DNA of 7,037 nucleotides from Bacteroidales bacterium (GCA_029933755.1 JAOZNO010000187.1:1-7037); one strand, 5' to 3'. Positions 1-6,872 are shown, counted from the stretch's first letter. Notes: generated by a model from the sequence alone, not told the origin. Numbers and translations are program-made.

Positions 1-1209
1 AAATTTCACAATGGAATAACCAATTTCTTTCCCCAGATTAATAGGAACGGCATTGCCAATTTGTTTATATTGTTGAGCAACAGAACCTACAAACTCCCAA
101 TTGTCTGGAAAAGTTTGAATGCGTGCATACTCCCTAACTGTAAATGGCCTTGTTTCTTCCGGATGACAGCGTTCAGTTTGTTTTTGAGCAGGACTGCAAG
201 TTAAAGTTAAGCAAGGTTCATCCCAGCCTATTCTTCGTGCCATTCCCGTTTTACCTCCACCTAAGTAATAACTACCCCCCATATATTCTTTTTGTATTTC
301 TGTTGGTAAATCACGCCAATACCCTTTTTGTGGTATCATGTCTAAAATTACTTTTTTGCTTTCTGGATATTTTGACCCTTCTGATTTAGGAACATCATTA
401 TCATATAACTCTCCTTTTTTTAAGGCATCAATAAGTGTGTATATCTTTCGGTATGGTTTGGGGTATTCAAATTTAATGGCAATATCTTTTCTAATACCAA
501 CTAAAATTAAGCGTTCTCGCTTTTGAGGAACATTATAGTTTATAGCTTTAAGAATTTTTATTGGAACTACCTGGTAGCCAATTTCCTCTAGAATTGAAAT
601 CATACCTTCTAAGGTTTTTCCTTTTTCGTGGTTTAATAGCCCACGAACATTCTCACCAATACAAATTGATGGCCTAACTTCTTGAACAACTCTTGCAAAT
701 TCATAGAATAGTGTTCCTCTTGCATCATTTAATCCAAGCTTTTTCCCTATATAGCTAAAAGCCTGACAAGGAAAACCACCTGTAACTACATCAACTCTGT
801 CATGATATTCTGAGAAATCGAAATTCTTTACATCACCTTCTAAAACATTCCACTTTGGTCGATTTTTACGAAGTGTTTGACAAGCCCATTTATCTATTTC
901 GTTTAATGCAATGCATTTTAAACCAGCATTTTCCATTCCAATTGCAAGTCCACCTGCACCTGCAAATAATTCTAAAACAGAATACTTGTTTTCAGCTTTA
1001 ACATAGTTTGTGGTATTTTGATGTACTTTTGTATCCAGAAAATCTCCGAATAATAATTCAAGATCGGTTCTTTTATAAACTCTATAATTGCTGATAGGTT
1101 CACGAACAGCATTTAACTTTCCTTCTCTATCCCACCTTCTTAAAGTCTCTTTACTCTTTCCAAGCAGCTCAGAAGTTTCTGATAATGACAAATATTCTTT
1201 TATAACCAT
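1..1209 (-). CDS. C5-cytosine DNA methyltransferase with N-terminal MerR-like HTH (3' end cut by window edge)
   Basis: Minus-strand reading frame of 403 codons from ATG at 1209 to base 1, with no stop inside the window. It transfers a methyl group from S-adenosylmethionine to carbon 5 of cytosine in a DNA target. Canonical motifs appear in order: I (LELFAGAGGL, 79-88), IV (GGFPCQAFS, 144-152, catalytic Cys148), VI (ENV, 186-188), VIII (QKRER, 229-233), IX (REYARIQTFPD, 359-369) and X (QIGNAVP, 383-389). Residues about 240-355 form the target-recognition region; I cannot assign the recognised site. Residues about 6-54 (LSETSELLGKSKETLRRWDR onward, then YRVYKRTDL) look like a MerR/excisionase-type helix-turn-helix, an extension absent from minimal enzymes of this family. 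Only the C-terminal tail after motif X is missing. No restriction endonuclease is visible on the right side; a partner could lie beyond the left edge. The start is supported by a promoter ending 25 bp upstream. Confidence 0.95.
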   Translation of the reverse strand, partial: MVIKEYLSLSETSELLGKSKETLRRWDREGKLNAVREPISNYRVYKRTDLELLFGDFLDTKVHQNTTNYVKAENKYSVLELFAGAGGLAIGMENAGLKCIALNEIDKWACQTLRKNRPKWNVLEGDVKNFDFSEYHDRVDVVTGGFPCQAFSYIGKKLGLNDARGTLFYEFARVVQEVRPSICIGENVRGLLNHEKGKTLEGMISILEEIGYQVVPIKILKAINYNVPQKRERLILVGIRKDIAIKFEYPKPYRKIYTLIDALKKGELYDNDVPKSEGSKYPESKKVILDMIPQKGYWRDLPTEIQKEYMGGSYYLGGGKTGMARRIGWDEPCLTLTCSPAQKQTERCHPEETRPFTVREYARIQTFPDNWEFVGSVAQQYKQIGNAVPINLGKEIGYSIVKF

Positions 1210-1234
1210 ATTACATAACCTTATACAATGGTTA

Positions 1235-1266
1235 CAAAGATATGGAGAATTATAAAAATAAACAAA
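1235..1266 (-). promoter_or_regulatory. Bacteroidota-type promoter of the methyltransferase gene
   Basis: On the minus strand, TTTG (1266-1263) is followed by a 20-nt spacer and TATCTTTG (1242-1235). This matches the known Bacteroidota consensus TTTG-N19-21-TAnnTTTG exactly. Transcription would start near 1228, giving a leader of roughly 20 nt before the ATG at 1209. The -33 element lies inside one arm of an inverted repeat (1262-1269 with 1311-1318), so it could be an operator site. The gene is therefore probably transcribed independently of the asparaginase gene upstream. Confidence 0.7.
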
Positions 1267-1318
1267 GCTAATCTTAAAAAGAAATTAAGGGTTAAGCAAA
1301 ACTTATTAACAGCTTTGT
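1262..1318. repeat. Inverted repeat with two nested hairpins upstream of the methyltransferase
   Basis: ACAAAGCT (1262-1269) and AGCTTTGT (1311-1318) are perfect 8-bp inverted arms. Between them lie two further 5-bp inverted pairs: CTTAA (1273-1277) with TTAAG (1285-1289), and GTTAA (1291-1295) with TTAAC (1306-1310). As RNA these would give a three-way junction. Read on the minus strand the outer stem is followed by TTATTTTTAT, so it could end the asparaginase transcript. Alternatively the left arm, which contains the -33 element, could be an operator. The inner helices are AT-rich and could be chance. Confidence 0.4.
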
Positions 1319-1356
1319 AAGTTGCTGAATGTCAACTTGTATTTTTTCCTCTAAAC

Positions 1357-2355
1357 TCAATCCTTATAAATCATTACTCCTTTTTCTCCTGTTGATTTTA
1401 AATATCCACGAAACATGCCGGGCGTATTAAAAGGCATAGAAATATTACCATTTTTATCAACTGAAATTAAACCGCCGGTACCACCTACTGCTTTTAGTTT
1501 ATTGCTAATAATCTCATTTGCTGCATCTTTCAAACTTAGGTTTTTATATTCCATAAGTGCTGAAACCGTGTAAGCAACCACATAACGAATGAAAAATTCA
1601 CCATGCCCAGTGCAGGAAACGGCACAAGTTGCATTATTAGCATAGGTTCCTGCACCAATTACCGGAGAATCACCAATACGCCCATATTGTTTATTTGTCA
1701 TTCCTCCGGTTGAGGTTCCGGCAGCAAGATTCCCATATTTATCTAAAACAACACAGCCTACAGTACCATGTTTTTCTTTTTCATTTTCCAGCTTCTTTTT
1801 CTCACGTTCTATTACTTTTTGCAAGCTTTTCCATCTGTTTTCAGTATAAAAATATTTAGGGTCAACAATCTCTAAGCCCTGCTCTTTGGCAAATTTCGAC
1901 GCCCCTTTACCGGAAAGCATTACATGATTGGATTTTGTCATTACGGTATAAGCTAAAGTTATGGGGTTTTTTACATCGCTAACTCCGGCCACTGCACCCG
2001 CATTTAATGTTTTTCCATCCATAATGGAAGCATCCATTTCATTTTTACCATCATGTGTAAAAACTGCTCCTTTGCCTGCATTAAATAGTGGTGAGTCTTC
2101 CATTATTTTTATCACAGCAATAACGGTTTCAATTGCAGTTCCTCCTGTCGTTAGATTTTTAGCACCAACCCTAAGCGCTTCGTTTAGTTTTTGAATATAT
2201 GCAGCCTCTTTTTCATCAGTCATATTTTCTTTTGTTATTACTCCTGCACCGCCATGTATAACAATAACATATTCGGGTTTTTCTTGAGCAGAAATGCTAA
2301 ATTGGATTAATAGGCTTATAACTAATATTGTTGAATTAGAAATAAAAGTGTTCAT
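1357..2355 (-). CDS. Exported isoaspartyl peptidase / type 2 L-asparaginase (Ntn-hydrolase)
   Basis: A 332-residue protein of the plant-type asparaginase family, which hydrolyses isoaspartyl dipeptides and L-asparagine after self-cleavage into two subunits. The nucleophile is Thr198 in HGTVG, so cleavage at Gly197-Thr198 would give chains of about 24-197 and 198-332. By alignment with E. coli IaaA (Thr179, Thr197, Arg207, Asp210, Thr230, Gly231), the equivalents Thr198, Thr216 (GTSTGG), Arg226 and Asp229 (GRIGD), Thr249 and Gly250 are all present. The N-terminal HGGAG motif is at 34-38. Residues 1-23 form a hydrophobic signal peptide with a likely cut after SISA, indicating a periplasmic enzyme; its n-region has no Lys or Arg, which is unusual. 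Length is normal for the family plus a leader. The next gene downstream has its own promoter, so this is probably monocistronic. Confidence 0.95.
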   Translation of the reverse strand: MNTFISNSTILVISLLIQFSISAQEKPEYVIVIHGGAGVITKENMTDEKEAAYIQKLNEALRVGAKNLTTGGTAIETVIAVIKIMEDSPLFNAGKGAVFTHDGKNEMDASIMDGKTLNAGAVAGVSDVKNPITLAYTVMTKSNHVMLSGKGASKFAKEQGLEIVDPKYFYTENRWKSLQKVIEREKKKLENEKEKHGTVGCVVLDKYGNLAAGTSTGGMTNKQYGRIGDSPVIGAGTYANNATCAVSCTGHGEFFIRYVVAYTVSALMEYKNLSLKDAANEIISNKLKAVGGTGGLISVDKNGNISMPFNTPGMFRGYLKSTGEKGVMIYKD

Positions 2356-2394
2356 AAGGTTTCTTTTTAATATTTTTATTGTCTTATGGAATCA

Positions 2395-2443
2395 CATGTT
2401 AAAAATTATTATTTCTTTTGTGCTAACAATTATTTTTAACATG
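2395..2443. repeat. Long AT-rich inverted repeat in divergent intergenic region
   Basis: CATGTTAAAAAT (2395-2406) and ATTTTTAACATG (2432-2443) are perfect 12-bp inverted arms. After one mismatch (2407/2431) three more pairs extend the stem to 2410/2428, leaving a 17-nt centre. It lies between two divergent genes and overlaps a candidate promoter for the asparaginase, so it may be a protein-binding operator. No long T-run follows on either strand, so a terminator role is less likely. Confidence 0.6.
2401..2429 (-). promoter_or_regulatory. Candidate promoter of the asparaginase gene
   Basis: On the minus strand, TTG (2429-2427) is followed by 18 nt and TAATTTTT (2408-2401), which matches TAnnTTTG at all fixed positions but the last. 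The spacing is slightly short. It would start transcription about 35-40 nt before the ATG at 2355. Weak: in such AT-rich DNA a one-mismatch match is easily found by chance. Confidence 0.3.
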
Positions 2444-2486
2444 CTTATTTCATTTGCAGAGTATTTAATGTTTTAGTACGGTAAAT

Positions 2487-2514
2487 TTATAATTTATAAT
2501 CCAAAATTTATAAT
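2487..2514. repeat. Heptamer direct repeat TTATAAT upstream of the metallopeptidase
   Basis: Four consecutive 7-bp units read TTATAAT (2487-2493), TTATAAT (2494-2500), CCAAAAT (2501-2507) and TTATAAT (2508-2514). The series ends 15 bp before the ATG at 2530. It may be slippage-derived or part of the promoter. No good TAnnTTTG promoter for the plus-strand gene was found here; the nearest is TTCATTTG at 2449-2456, without a matching -33 element. Confidence 0.5.
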
Positions 2515-2529
2515 TGTTTCATAAAATAA

Positions 2530-3249
2530 ATGCAGAATAAAACAATCTATTTAAAGGGAATTGGAGAAATTCAACTCAAAAAAAGTGCTCGTGCTAAAAG
2601 ACTTTCAATAAAAGTAAAGCCTTTTGATGGTGTGGTTGCTGTTATGCCTAATAGAATAAGTTACAAAACTGCCGAAGCTTTTATTATTGAAAAGCAGGAC
2701 TGGATTAAAAAAAGTTTGAACCAAATGGCTACGGTTGAAGAACAAAGAACTGTTTTTACGGAAAAAACTGGATTTTATACACTCTGGCATAAATTAAATT
2801 TAGAAAAGGGAAATGGTTCTCGATTTTACACTCGAATTACTGATACGGAAATTAGAGTTAAATACCCAAAGGATATTTTAGTTCGTGATGAAAAAGTTCA
2901 AATAGTTATTCGTAAAGGAATAGAAAAAGCCTGGATGATTGAAGCCAATGAAATATTTCCTGATAAATTAAAAATGTTAGCAAAAAAACATGGCTTTAAA
3001 TATAAAAGTCTGAAAATAAAGAATACAAAAAGCCTTTGGGGAAGTTGTTCATACCATAATGAGATTAGCTTAAGTCTACACCTAATGCGTATACCTGAGC
3101 ATTTAATTGATTATATTATCCTGCATGAACTTTGTCATACGATAGAAAAAAATCATGGAAAAGGTTTTTGGGCTCTACTTGAAAAAGTAAGTGGCAATGC
3201 GAAAGGTTTACGAAATGAACTGAAAAATTATAATGCTAAAGTGTATTAA
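2530..3249 (+). CDS. YgjP-like (DUF45) zinc metallopeptidase
   Basis: A 239-residue soluble protein with no signal peptide, of normal length for the YgjP/DUF45 family (related to SprT and WLM peptidases). The zinc site is HELCH (His199, Glu200, His203), and the third ligand is His209 in the following NHGKGFW. The family's SLWGSCS motif is at 168-174. The N-terminal half has the usual pattern: a basic RAKRLSIKV strand (21-29), then VVAVMP and a KQDWIKK helix ending near 61. The catalytic Glu is intact, so a working protease is expected; substrates in this family are poorly known, and members often sit near restriction-modification genes. The start is fixed by an in-frame TAA at 2527-2529, directly before the ATG. 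No Shine-Dalgarno is visible, as is usual in Bacteroidota. It is transcribed away from the asparaginase and towards the DUF2723 gene, so it appears monocistronic. Confidence 0.92.
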   Translation: MQNKTIYLKGIGEIQLKKSARAKRLSIKVKPFDGVVAVMPNRISYKTAEAFIIEKQDWIKKSLNQMATVEEQRTVFTEKTGFYTLWHKLNLEKGNGSRFYTRITDTEIRVKYPKDILVRDEKVQIVIRKGIEKAWMIEANEIFPDKLKMLAKKHGFKYKSLKIKNTKSLWGSCSYHNEISLSLHLMRIPEHLIDYIILHELCHTIEKNHGKGFWALLEKVSGNAKGLRNELKNYNAKVY

Positions 3250-3383
3250 ACCGCCTTTAAATTGAATATGTTATTCCATAATAAATCCTAAGTTAAGCAT
3301 ATTATCAGTAACTATAGTTTGTACTGTATTTTTTAACAAATACTTGACCCCCAGTTAAGCTGAGCTATAAATGCAATGAAGTT

Positions 3384-3404
3384 CGGCGGTCGGCTTTGCC
3401 GCCG
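3384..3404. repeat. GC-rich palindrome CGGCGG...CCGCCG
   Basis: CGGCGG (3384-3389) pairs with CCGCCG (3399-3404). An alternative inner stem CGGC (3391-3394), TTT, GCCG (3398-3401) is also possible. It is followed by TCGTTTTATTT, so it may contribute to ending the plus-strand metallopeptidase transcript. The local GC content is far above that of its surroundings, which suggests a mobile or dispersed repeat. Confidence 0.6.
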
Positions 3405-3418
3405 TCGTTTTATTTAAA

Positions 3419-3438
3419 CAGGCTTTGCCTGGTTTTTT
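3419..3438 (+). terminator. Rho-independent terminator after the metallopeptidase gene
   Basis: CAGGC (3419-3423), loop TTT, GCCTG (3427-3431), then one G and six T residues (3433-3438). This is a compact stem with a T-tract on the plus strand, 170 bp after the stop codon of the metallopeptidase gene, which is the only plus-strand gene upstream. Confidence 0.65.
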
Positions 3439-3490
3439 ATGTATGTTTTCAAATTAATAAAAGTTGATTTTTTTTGGAAAATAATTAGAT

Positions 3491-3531
3491 AAGGCATAGC
3501 CTTTGAAAATATTGCGACTTAGGCATTACCT
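3491..3531. repeat. Two further short palindromes of the same style
   Basis: AAGGC-ATA-GCCTT (3491-3503) is a perfect 5-bp stem with a 3-nt loop. AGG-CATTA-CCT (3521-3531) is a weaker 3-bp version. Both resemble the GGC-TTT-GCC palindromes at 3391-3401 and 3421-3429. No T-run follows either one, so they are not terminators. Confidence 0.45.
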
Positions 3532-3589
3532 GTTCCACATTATAGCGGAATCCTTAGCTAAATAAAGTCTGGAGGTCTAAAATTACTAT

Positions 3590-3629
3590 AAAAAACAAGC
3601 TTCAAATTTGTAAAATCTGAAGCTTGTTT
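3590..3629 (-). terminator. Rho-independent terminator of the DUF2723 gene
   Basis: On the minus strand, AAACAAGCTTCA (3629-3618) pairs perfectly with TGAAGCTTGTTT (3604-3593) across a 13-nt loop, and the transcript continues into more T residues (TTTTTT spanning 3595-3590 with the stem end). The hairpin begins 24 bp after the stop codon of the DUF2723 gene, a typical position. Confidence 0.85.
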
Positions 3630-3653
3630 CTTGAAACTTTTATCTTATCGTCC

Positions 3654-6600
3654 TTACTGCTTACTTTGTTCAGAGCTTATATATTTTTGGAATAAAATAT
3701 CAAAATTCCCTGATATTCTCTCAAAAAGTTCATCCTGCTTATGAGTTTCTGTTAAGCTAACCAATTCTTGCATTACGCTCATTGCTACTCTTGTTTCATA
3801 ACCGATAGCCCCTGAATAAGGCTTTTTTAGGCTTAAGTAGTAGTTCAAATCTTCTTCGTATATACTGGCAAGTTTGTTAATTATTTTATTTGCTTTATCT
3901 GCTTCACCAGCTTTATAGTATAGTTCAGCAATTGGAATAGTGAAATAATCATATGGTAATTGTCTGTGAGGGGTTAATTCTACAACCCTGTCAAGAACCT
4001 CAATAGCTTTTTTATTTTTGCCTTCTTCAAGAAGCGTTTTTGCTAATCGGGCAAAAACATCTCTTATTTTCATTATACTAAGCACTCTGGTGTTATAATG
4101 GTCAATTAATACATCCAGCTCATTCATACGTCCCCATTTGAATTTATTCATTAGGTTGTTATAAAGAATATCCGAATTAATATCACCAATATCACCATTT
4201 TCGATTTTAGTTTTATAAGGCATCAAACGGTAAGCGAAACCTTCCAGACGAAAATACTCCTGCAAGTCCATATAATTATCAGTACCTACACTTGATGCAA
4301 AATAAATCGGACGATCCCAGTTAAAATTTGCCAATAAATCTAAAACCATCATATCACTTTTAGTGACATATTTTTTGGTAAGATTAAAGTCAATTGATTT
4401 TAAAAGACGAGTAGTATCCTGTATGCTTACTAAGCCACTATTCATTACCTTAGCTGAATCAATAGGTATTTGTAATAGTTTGGCAGGTAAATAATTCATG
4501 TCGCTTCCATCACTCGCCTGTACTTTGGTTTTAGCATCGTCAGATCCAACAAAATCCATTACATCTTTTAATGGTACAAATTTCTGTATTCTTTCAACAA
4601 CTGGCAATAAATCCCTGACACCTTGTCTATATTTATCTTTGGAAAAAGAGAAGGGTACAGGTGCACTGTCATAGGCACGTTTTGTCATCTGGTAAATATA
4701 CCAATCTGTTCCTAGTAAACTAAGATTAACAACTCGAACATCTGTTCGGATTCCTTCAACCTCCTGGGCATACCAAAGTGGGAAAGTATCATTATCTCCG
4801 TAGGTGAAAAGAATAGCATTTGGTGCGCAAGAATTTAAATAATTTGAAGCTAAATCACGAGCTGTATATCGACCTGAACGGTCATGATCGTCCCAGTTTT
4901 CTGAAGCCATTATTGAAGGCACAAGTACAAGGCTTAATGCAGTTGCGATAACTCCTGATGTCGCACCCGGAAGATATTTTTTTGCAAAATCACTAATTGC
5001 TAATACACCAAGCCCAATCCATATAGCAAAAGCATAAAATGAACCCGCATAGGCATAATCCCGCTCACGTGGTTGATAAGGTGTTTGATTCAGGTAAATA
5101 ACAATAGCTAAACCGGTTAATACAAATAATAGTAAAACAATTAAAAACTGCTTTGGTCTTTTATTATACATGAATATCATACCCAATAAGCCCAACAATA
5201 ACGGTAGCATGTAATACTTATTTCTAGCCTTGTGAGATGAAATACTTTGTGGTAATTTATCCTGTGGACCTAATCTTATATTGTCGATAAATGGAATGCC
5301 GCTTAACCAGTTTCCTTTCAAGTAACCACCATGCCCTTGGATATCATTTTGCCGGCCGGAAAAGTTCCACATGAAATACCTCAGGTACATGTATCCAATT
5401 TGATATTTAAATAAGAAACTTAGATTTTGTCCAAAACTTGGTTTCTTCTTGTCGTCCTTAATATTTGCCCAGTTTATATAACCACTTTTATGGTTTGCCT
5501 GATGACTATATATCCTAGGAAAAACGGTGGTAAATTCAGGATCGTATGTATATTTAGGGTTTACTTTTGGTGTTTTTACATATTTATTACCAATTGGTAC
5601 ATATGTATATTGTGTTTCTTGAGCTATAACATCTGCATTAAAATACTGTCCATGCACCAAAGGTCTATCTCCATATTGTTCACGGTTAAGGTAAGAGAGT
5701 AAGGCAAAAACATTATCCGGCTGATTTTCATTCATTGGCGGTTCAGCGAGTGAACGTACAACAATCATGGTAAATGAAGAATAACCTATTACAATTACTG
5801 TGAAAAATAGGATAATGGTATTTAATATTACTTTTTGTGTTTTTACTGTATACATTAAACCCCAAACAATTCCAACTGCCAATAAAAGCATATAAAATAA
5901 AACTCCTGTGTTAAAAGGCAGTCCAAAACTATTCACAAACAATAATTCAAACCACGAAGCTACCTGAATGAGACCTGGTATGATACCGTACATAATAATA
6001 CCCAGAAGGAGTACTGAAATTACAGAAGCACTTGTAATACCTCGTTTTGAAGGTTCGTATTTTTTAAAATAGTATACAAATACAATTGCAGGAATTGCTA
6101 ACAGGTTAAGTAAGTGGACTCCAATTGAAAGTCCCATCATGTATGCAATAAAAACCAGCCAGCGATCTGAATATTTTTCATCGGCAATACGTTCCCATTT
6201 CAATATGGCCCAAAAAACCACTGCTGTAAATAGCGATGATAGAGCATAAACTTCTCCTTCAACTGCCGAAAACCAGAATGAATCAGAAAAAGTGTAAGTT
6301 AAGGCACCTACCACACCACTTCCCATAACACCAATCAAATCGTTTATTGAATATTCTTCAATGGGTTTCCTTACTATTTTCGCTGCAAAGTAGGTAATAG
6401 TCCAAAAAAGGAACAATATTGTAAACGCACTTGCCATAGCAGAAAGCGAATTAATCATTTTAGCGACTTGGGTAACGTCGTCACCCGCAGCCAAACTGAA
6501 AACTTTAGCCGCAATCATAAAAAGTGGTGCACCCGGTGGATGGCCAACTTCTAATTTGTGTGCTGTTGCAATAAACTCACCACAATCCCAAAAGCTGGTT

Positions 6601-6722
6601 GTTGGTTCAATAGTAGATAAATATGTAAATGAAGCAATTAACAATACTATCCAACCGGTATAATTATTAATTTGCCTGTATTTTTTCTGATTTAATTGAA
6701 ATCCTTTTTCTGATTTGCTCAT
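3654..6722 (-). CDS. DUF2723 (GT117-like) integral membrane glycosyltransferase family protein with TPR-like C-terminus
   Basis: A 1022-residue polytopic protein. The N-terminal part is the DUF2723 domain: after a short cytoplasmic tail and the first membrane segment (about 24-40) comes the loop FWDCGEF (44-50, Asp46 and Glu49), then GHPPGAPLF (60-68), the region expected to carry the acidic catalytic residue of GT-C type transferases. About twelve to thirteen hydrophobic segments follow, at roughly 66-80, 92-117, 129-146, 157-175, 188-219, 231-250, 272-293, 298-322, 503-519, 525-544, 558-577 and 588-605. A large extracytoplasmic loop lies at about 323-500. Other conspicuous patches are PYQPRERDYAYAGSFYA (548-564) and GDNDTFPLWYAQE (642-654). 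Residues about 889-955 form TPR-like helices. Family knowledge: human TMEM260, a DUF2723 protein, is a protein O-mannosyltransferase. A similar role on exported proteins is inference. Convergent with the metallopeptidase gene and probably monocistronic. Confidence 0.9.
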   Translation of the reverse strand: MSKSEKGFQLNQKKYRQINNYTGWIVLLIASFTYLSTIEPTTSFWDCGEFIATAHKLEVGHPPGAPLFMIAAKVFSLAAGDDVTQVAKMINSLSAMASAFTILFLFWTITYFAAKIVRKPIEEYSINDLIGVMGSGVVGALTYTFSDSFWFSAVEGEVYALSSLFTAVVFWAILKWERIADEKYSDRWLVFIAYMMGLSIGVHLLNLLAIPAIVFVYYFKKYEPSKRGITSASVISVLLLGIIMYGIIPGLIQVASWFELLFVNSFGLPFNTGVLFYMLLLAVGIVWGLMYTVKTQKVILNTIILFFTVIVIGYSSFTMIVVRSLAEPPMNENQPDNVFALLSYLNREQYGDRPLVHGQYFNADVIAQETQYTYVPIGNKYVKTPKVNPKYTYDPEFTTVFPRIYSHQANHKSGYINWANIKDDKKKPSFGQNLSFLFKYQIGYMYLRYFMWNFSGRQNDIQGHGGYLKGNWLSGIPFIDNIRLGPQDKLPQSISSHKARNKYYMLPLLLGLLGMIFMYNKRPKQFLIVLLLFVLTGLAIVIYLNQTPYQPRERDYAYAGSFYAFAIWIGLGVLAISDFAKKYLPGATSGVIATALSLVLVPSIMASENWDDHDRSGRYTARDLASNYLNSCAPNAILFTYGDNDTFPLWYAQEVEGIRTDVRVVNLSLLGTDWYIYQMTKRAYDSAPVPFSFSKDKYRQGVRDLLPVVERIQKFVPLKDVMDFVGSDDAKTKVQASDGSDMNYLPAKLLQIPIDSAKVMNSGLVSIQDTTRLLKSIDFNLTKKYVTKSDMMVLDLLANFNWDRPIYFASSVGTDNYMDLQEYFRLEGFAYRLMPYKTKIENGDIGDINSDILYNNLMNKFKWGRMNELDVLIDHYNTRVLSIMKIRDVFARLAKTLLEEGKNKKAIEVLDRVVELTPHRQLPYDYFTIPIAELYYKAGEADKANKIINKLASIYEEDLNYYLSLKKPYSGAIGYETRVAMSVMQELVSLTETHKQDELFERISGNFDILFQKYISSEQSKQ

Positions 6723-6751
6723 TATTAGTTTCTTTGAAATATATGAAAAAG

Positions 6752-6759
6752 CAAAAATA
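6752..6759 (-). promoter_or_regulatory. -7 promoter element of the DUF2723 gene
   Basis: TATTTTTG on the minus strand (6759-6752) matches TAnnTTTG perfectly and lies 29 bp before the ATG at 6722, giving a short leader. No clear TTG -33 element is seen; the best is ATG at 6780-6778, 18 nt upstream. Confidence 0.5.
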
Positions 6760-6872
6760 CATTTTTTTTATTATCTTCATGGTAATTTGTAAGTTTTAAA
6801 ATTAACATGCTGTTTACTAGCTAAGCAGGTATGGTATAGGTACATTATTCTTTACTCAGAAAAATAAAAAAT

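Larger units (their letters stand above)
3250..3653. other. Convergent gene-free region with palindromes and terminators
   Basis: This 404-bp stretch between two convergent genes holds no credible coding sequence. It contains four short GGC/GCC-type palindromes between 3384 and 3531. The first is a strikingly GC-rich patch in otherwise AT-rich DNA; the second has the form of a plus-strand terminator. A minus-strand terminator for the DUF2723 gene lies at 3590-3629. The part from 3250 to 3380 shows only an 8-bp direct repeat, AGTTAAGC, at 3291-3298 and 3353-3360. Confidence 0.75.

Noticed and set aside
144..526. Two short plus-strand open frames (144-389, 338-526)
   Set aside because: They lie antisense inside the methyltransferase, whose motifs are unambiguous; neither has recognisable features.
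1319..1347. Hairpin AAGTTG/CAACTT followed by T residues, resembling a plus-strand terminator
   Set aside because: There is no plus-strand gene to its left, the stem has only 6 bp, and the loop is 8 nt.
1961..2476. Plus-strand open frames at 1961-2194 and 2294-2476
   Set aside because: The first is antisense to the asparaginase. The second spans its signal-peptide region and the AT-rich intergenic repeat; its apparent hydrophobicity comes from AT-rich codons.
2605..2790. Minus-strand open frame within the metallopeptidase gene
   Set aside because: Shadow of a well-supported gene, with no motif or promoter of its own.
3291..3360. AGTTAAGC repeated at 3291-3298 and 3353-3360, and the nearby TTGACCCCC, as possible insertion-sequence ends
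   Set aside because: The repeat is only 8 bp, there is no terminal inverted repeat or transposase fragment, and I cannot match it to a known element.
3376..3417. A tiny open frame starting at the ATG at 3376
   Set aside because: It is 13 codons long, lies across a GC-rich palindrome, and has no promoter or ribosome binding site.
5427..5702. Plus-strand open frame inside the DUF2723 gene
   Set aside because: Antisense shadow in the extracytoplasmic-loop coding region; no family resemblance.
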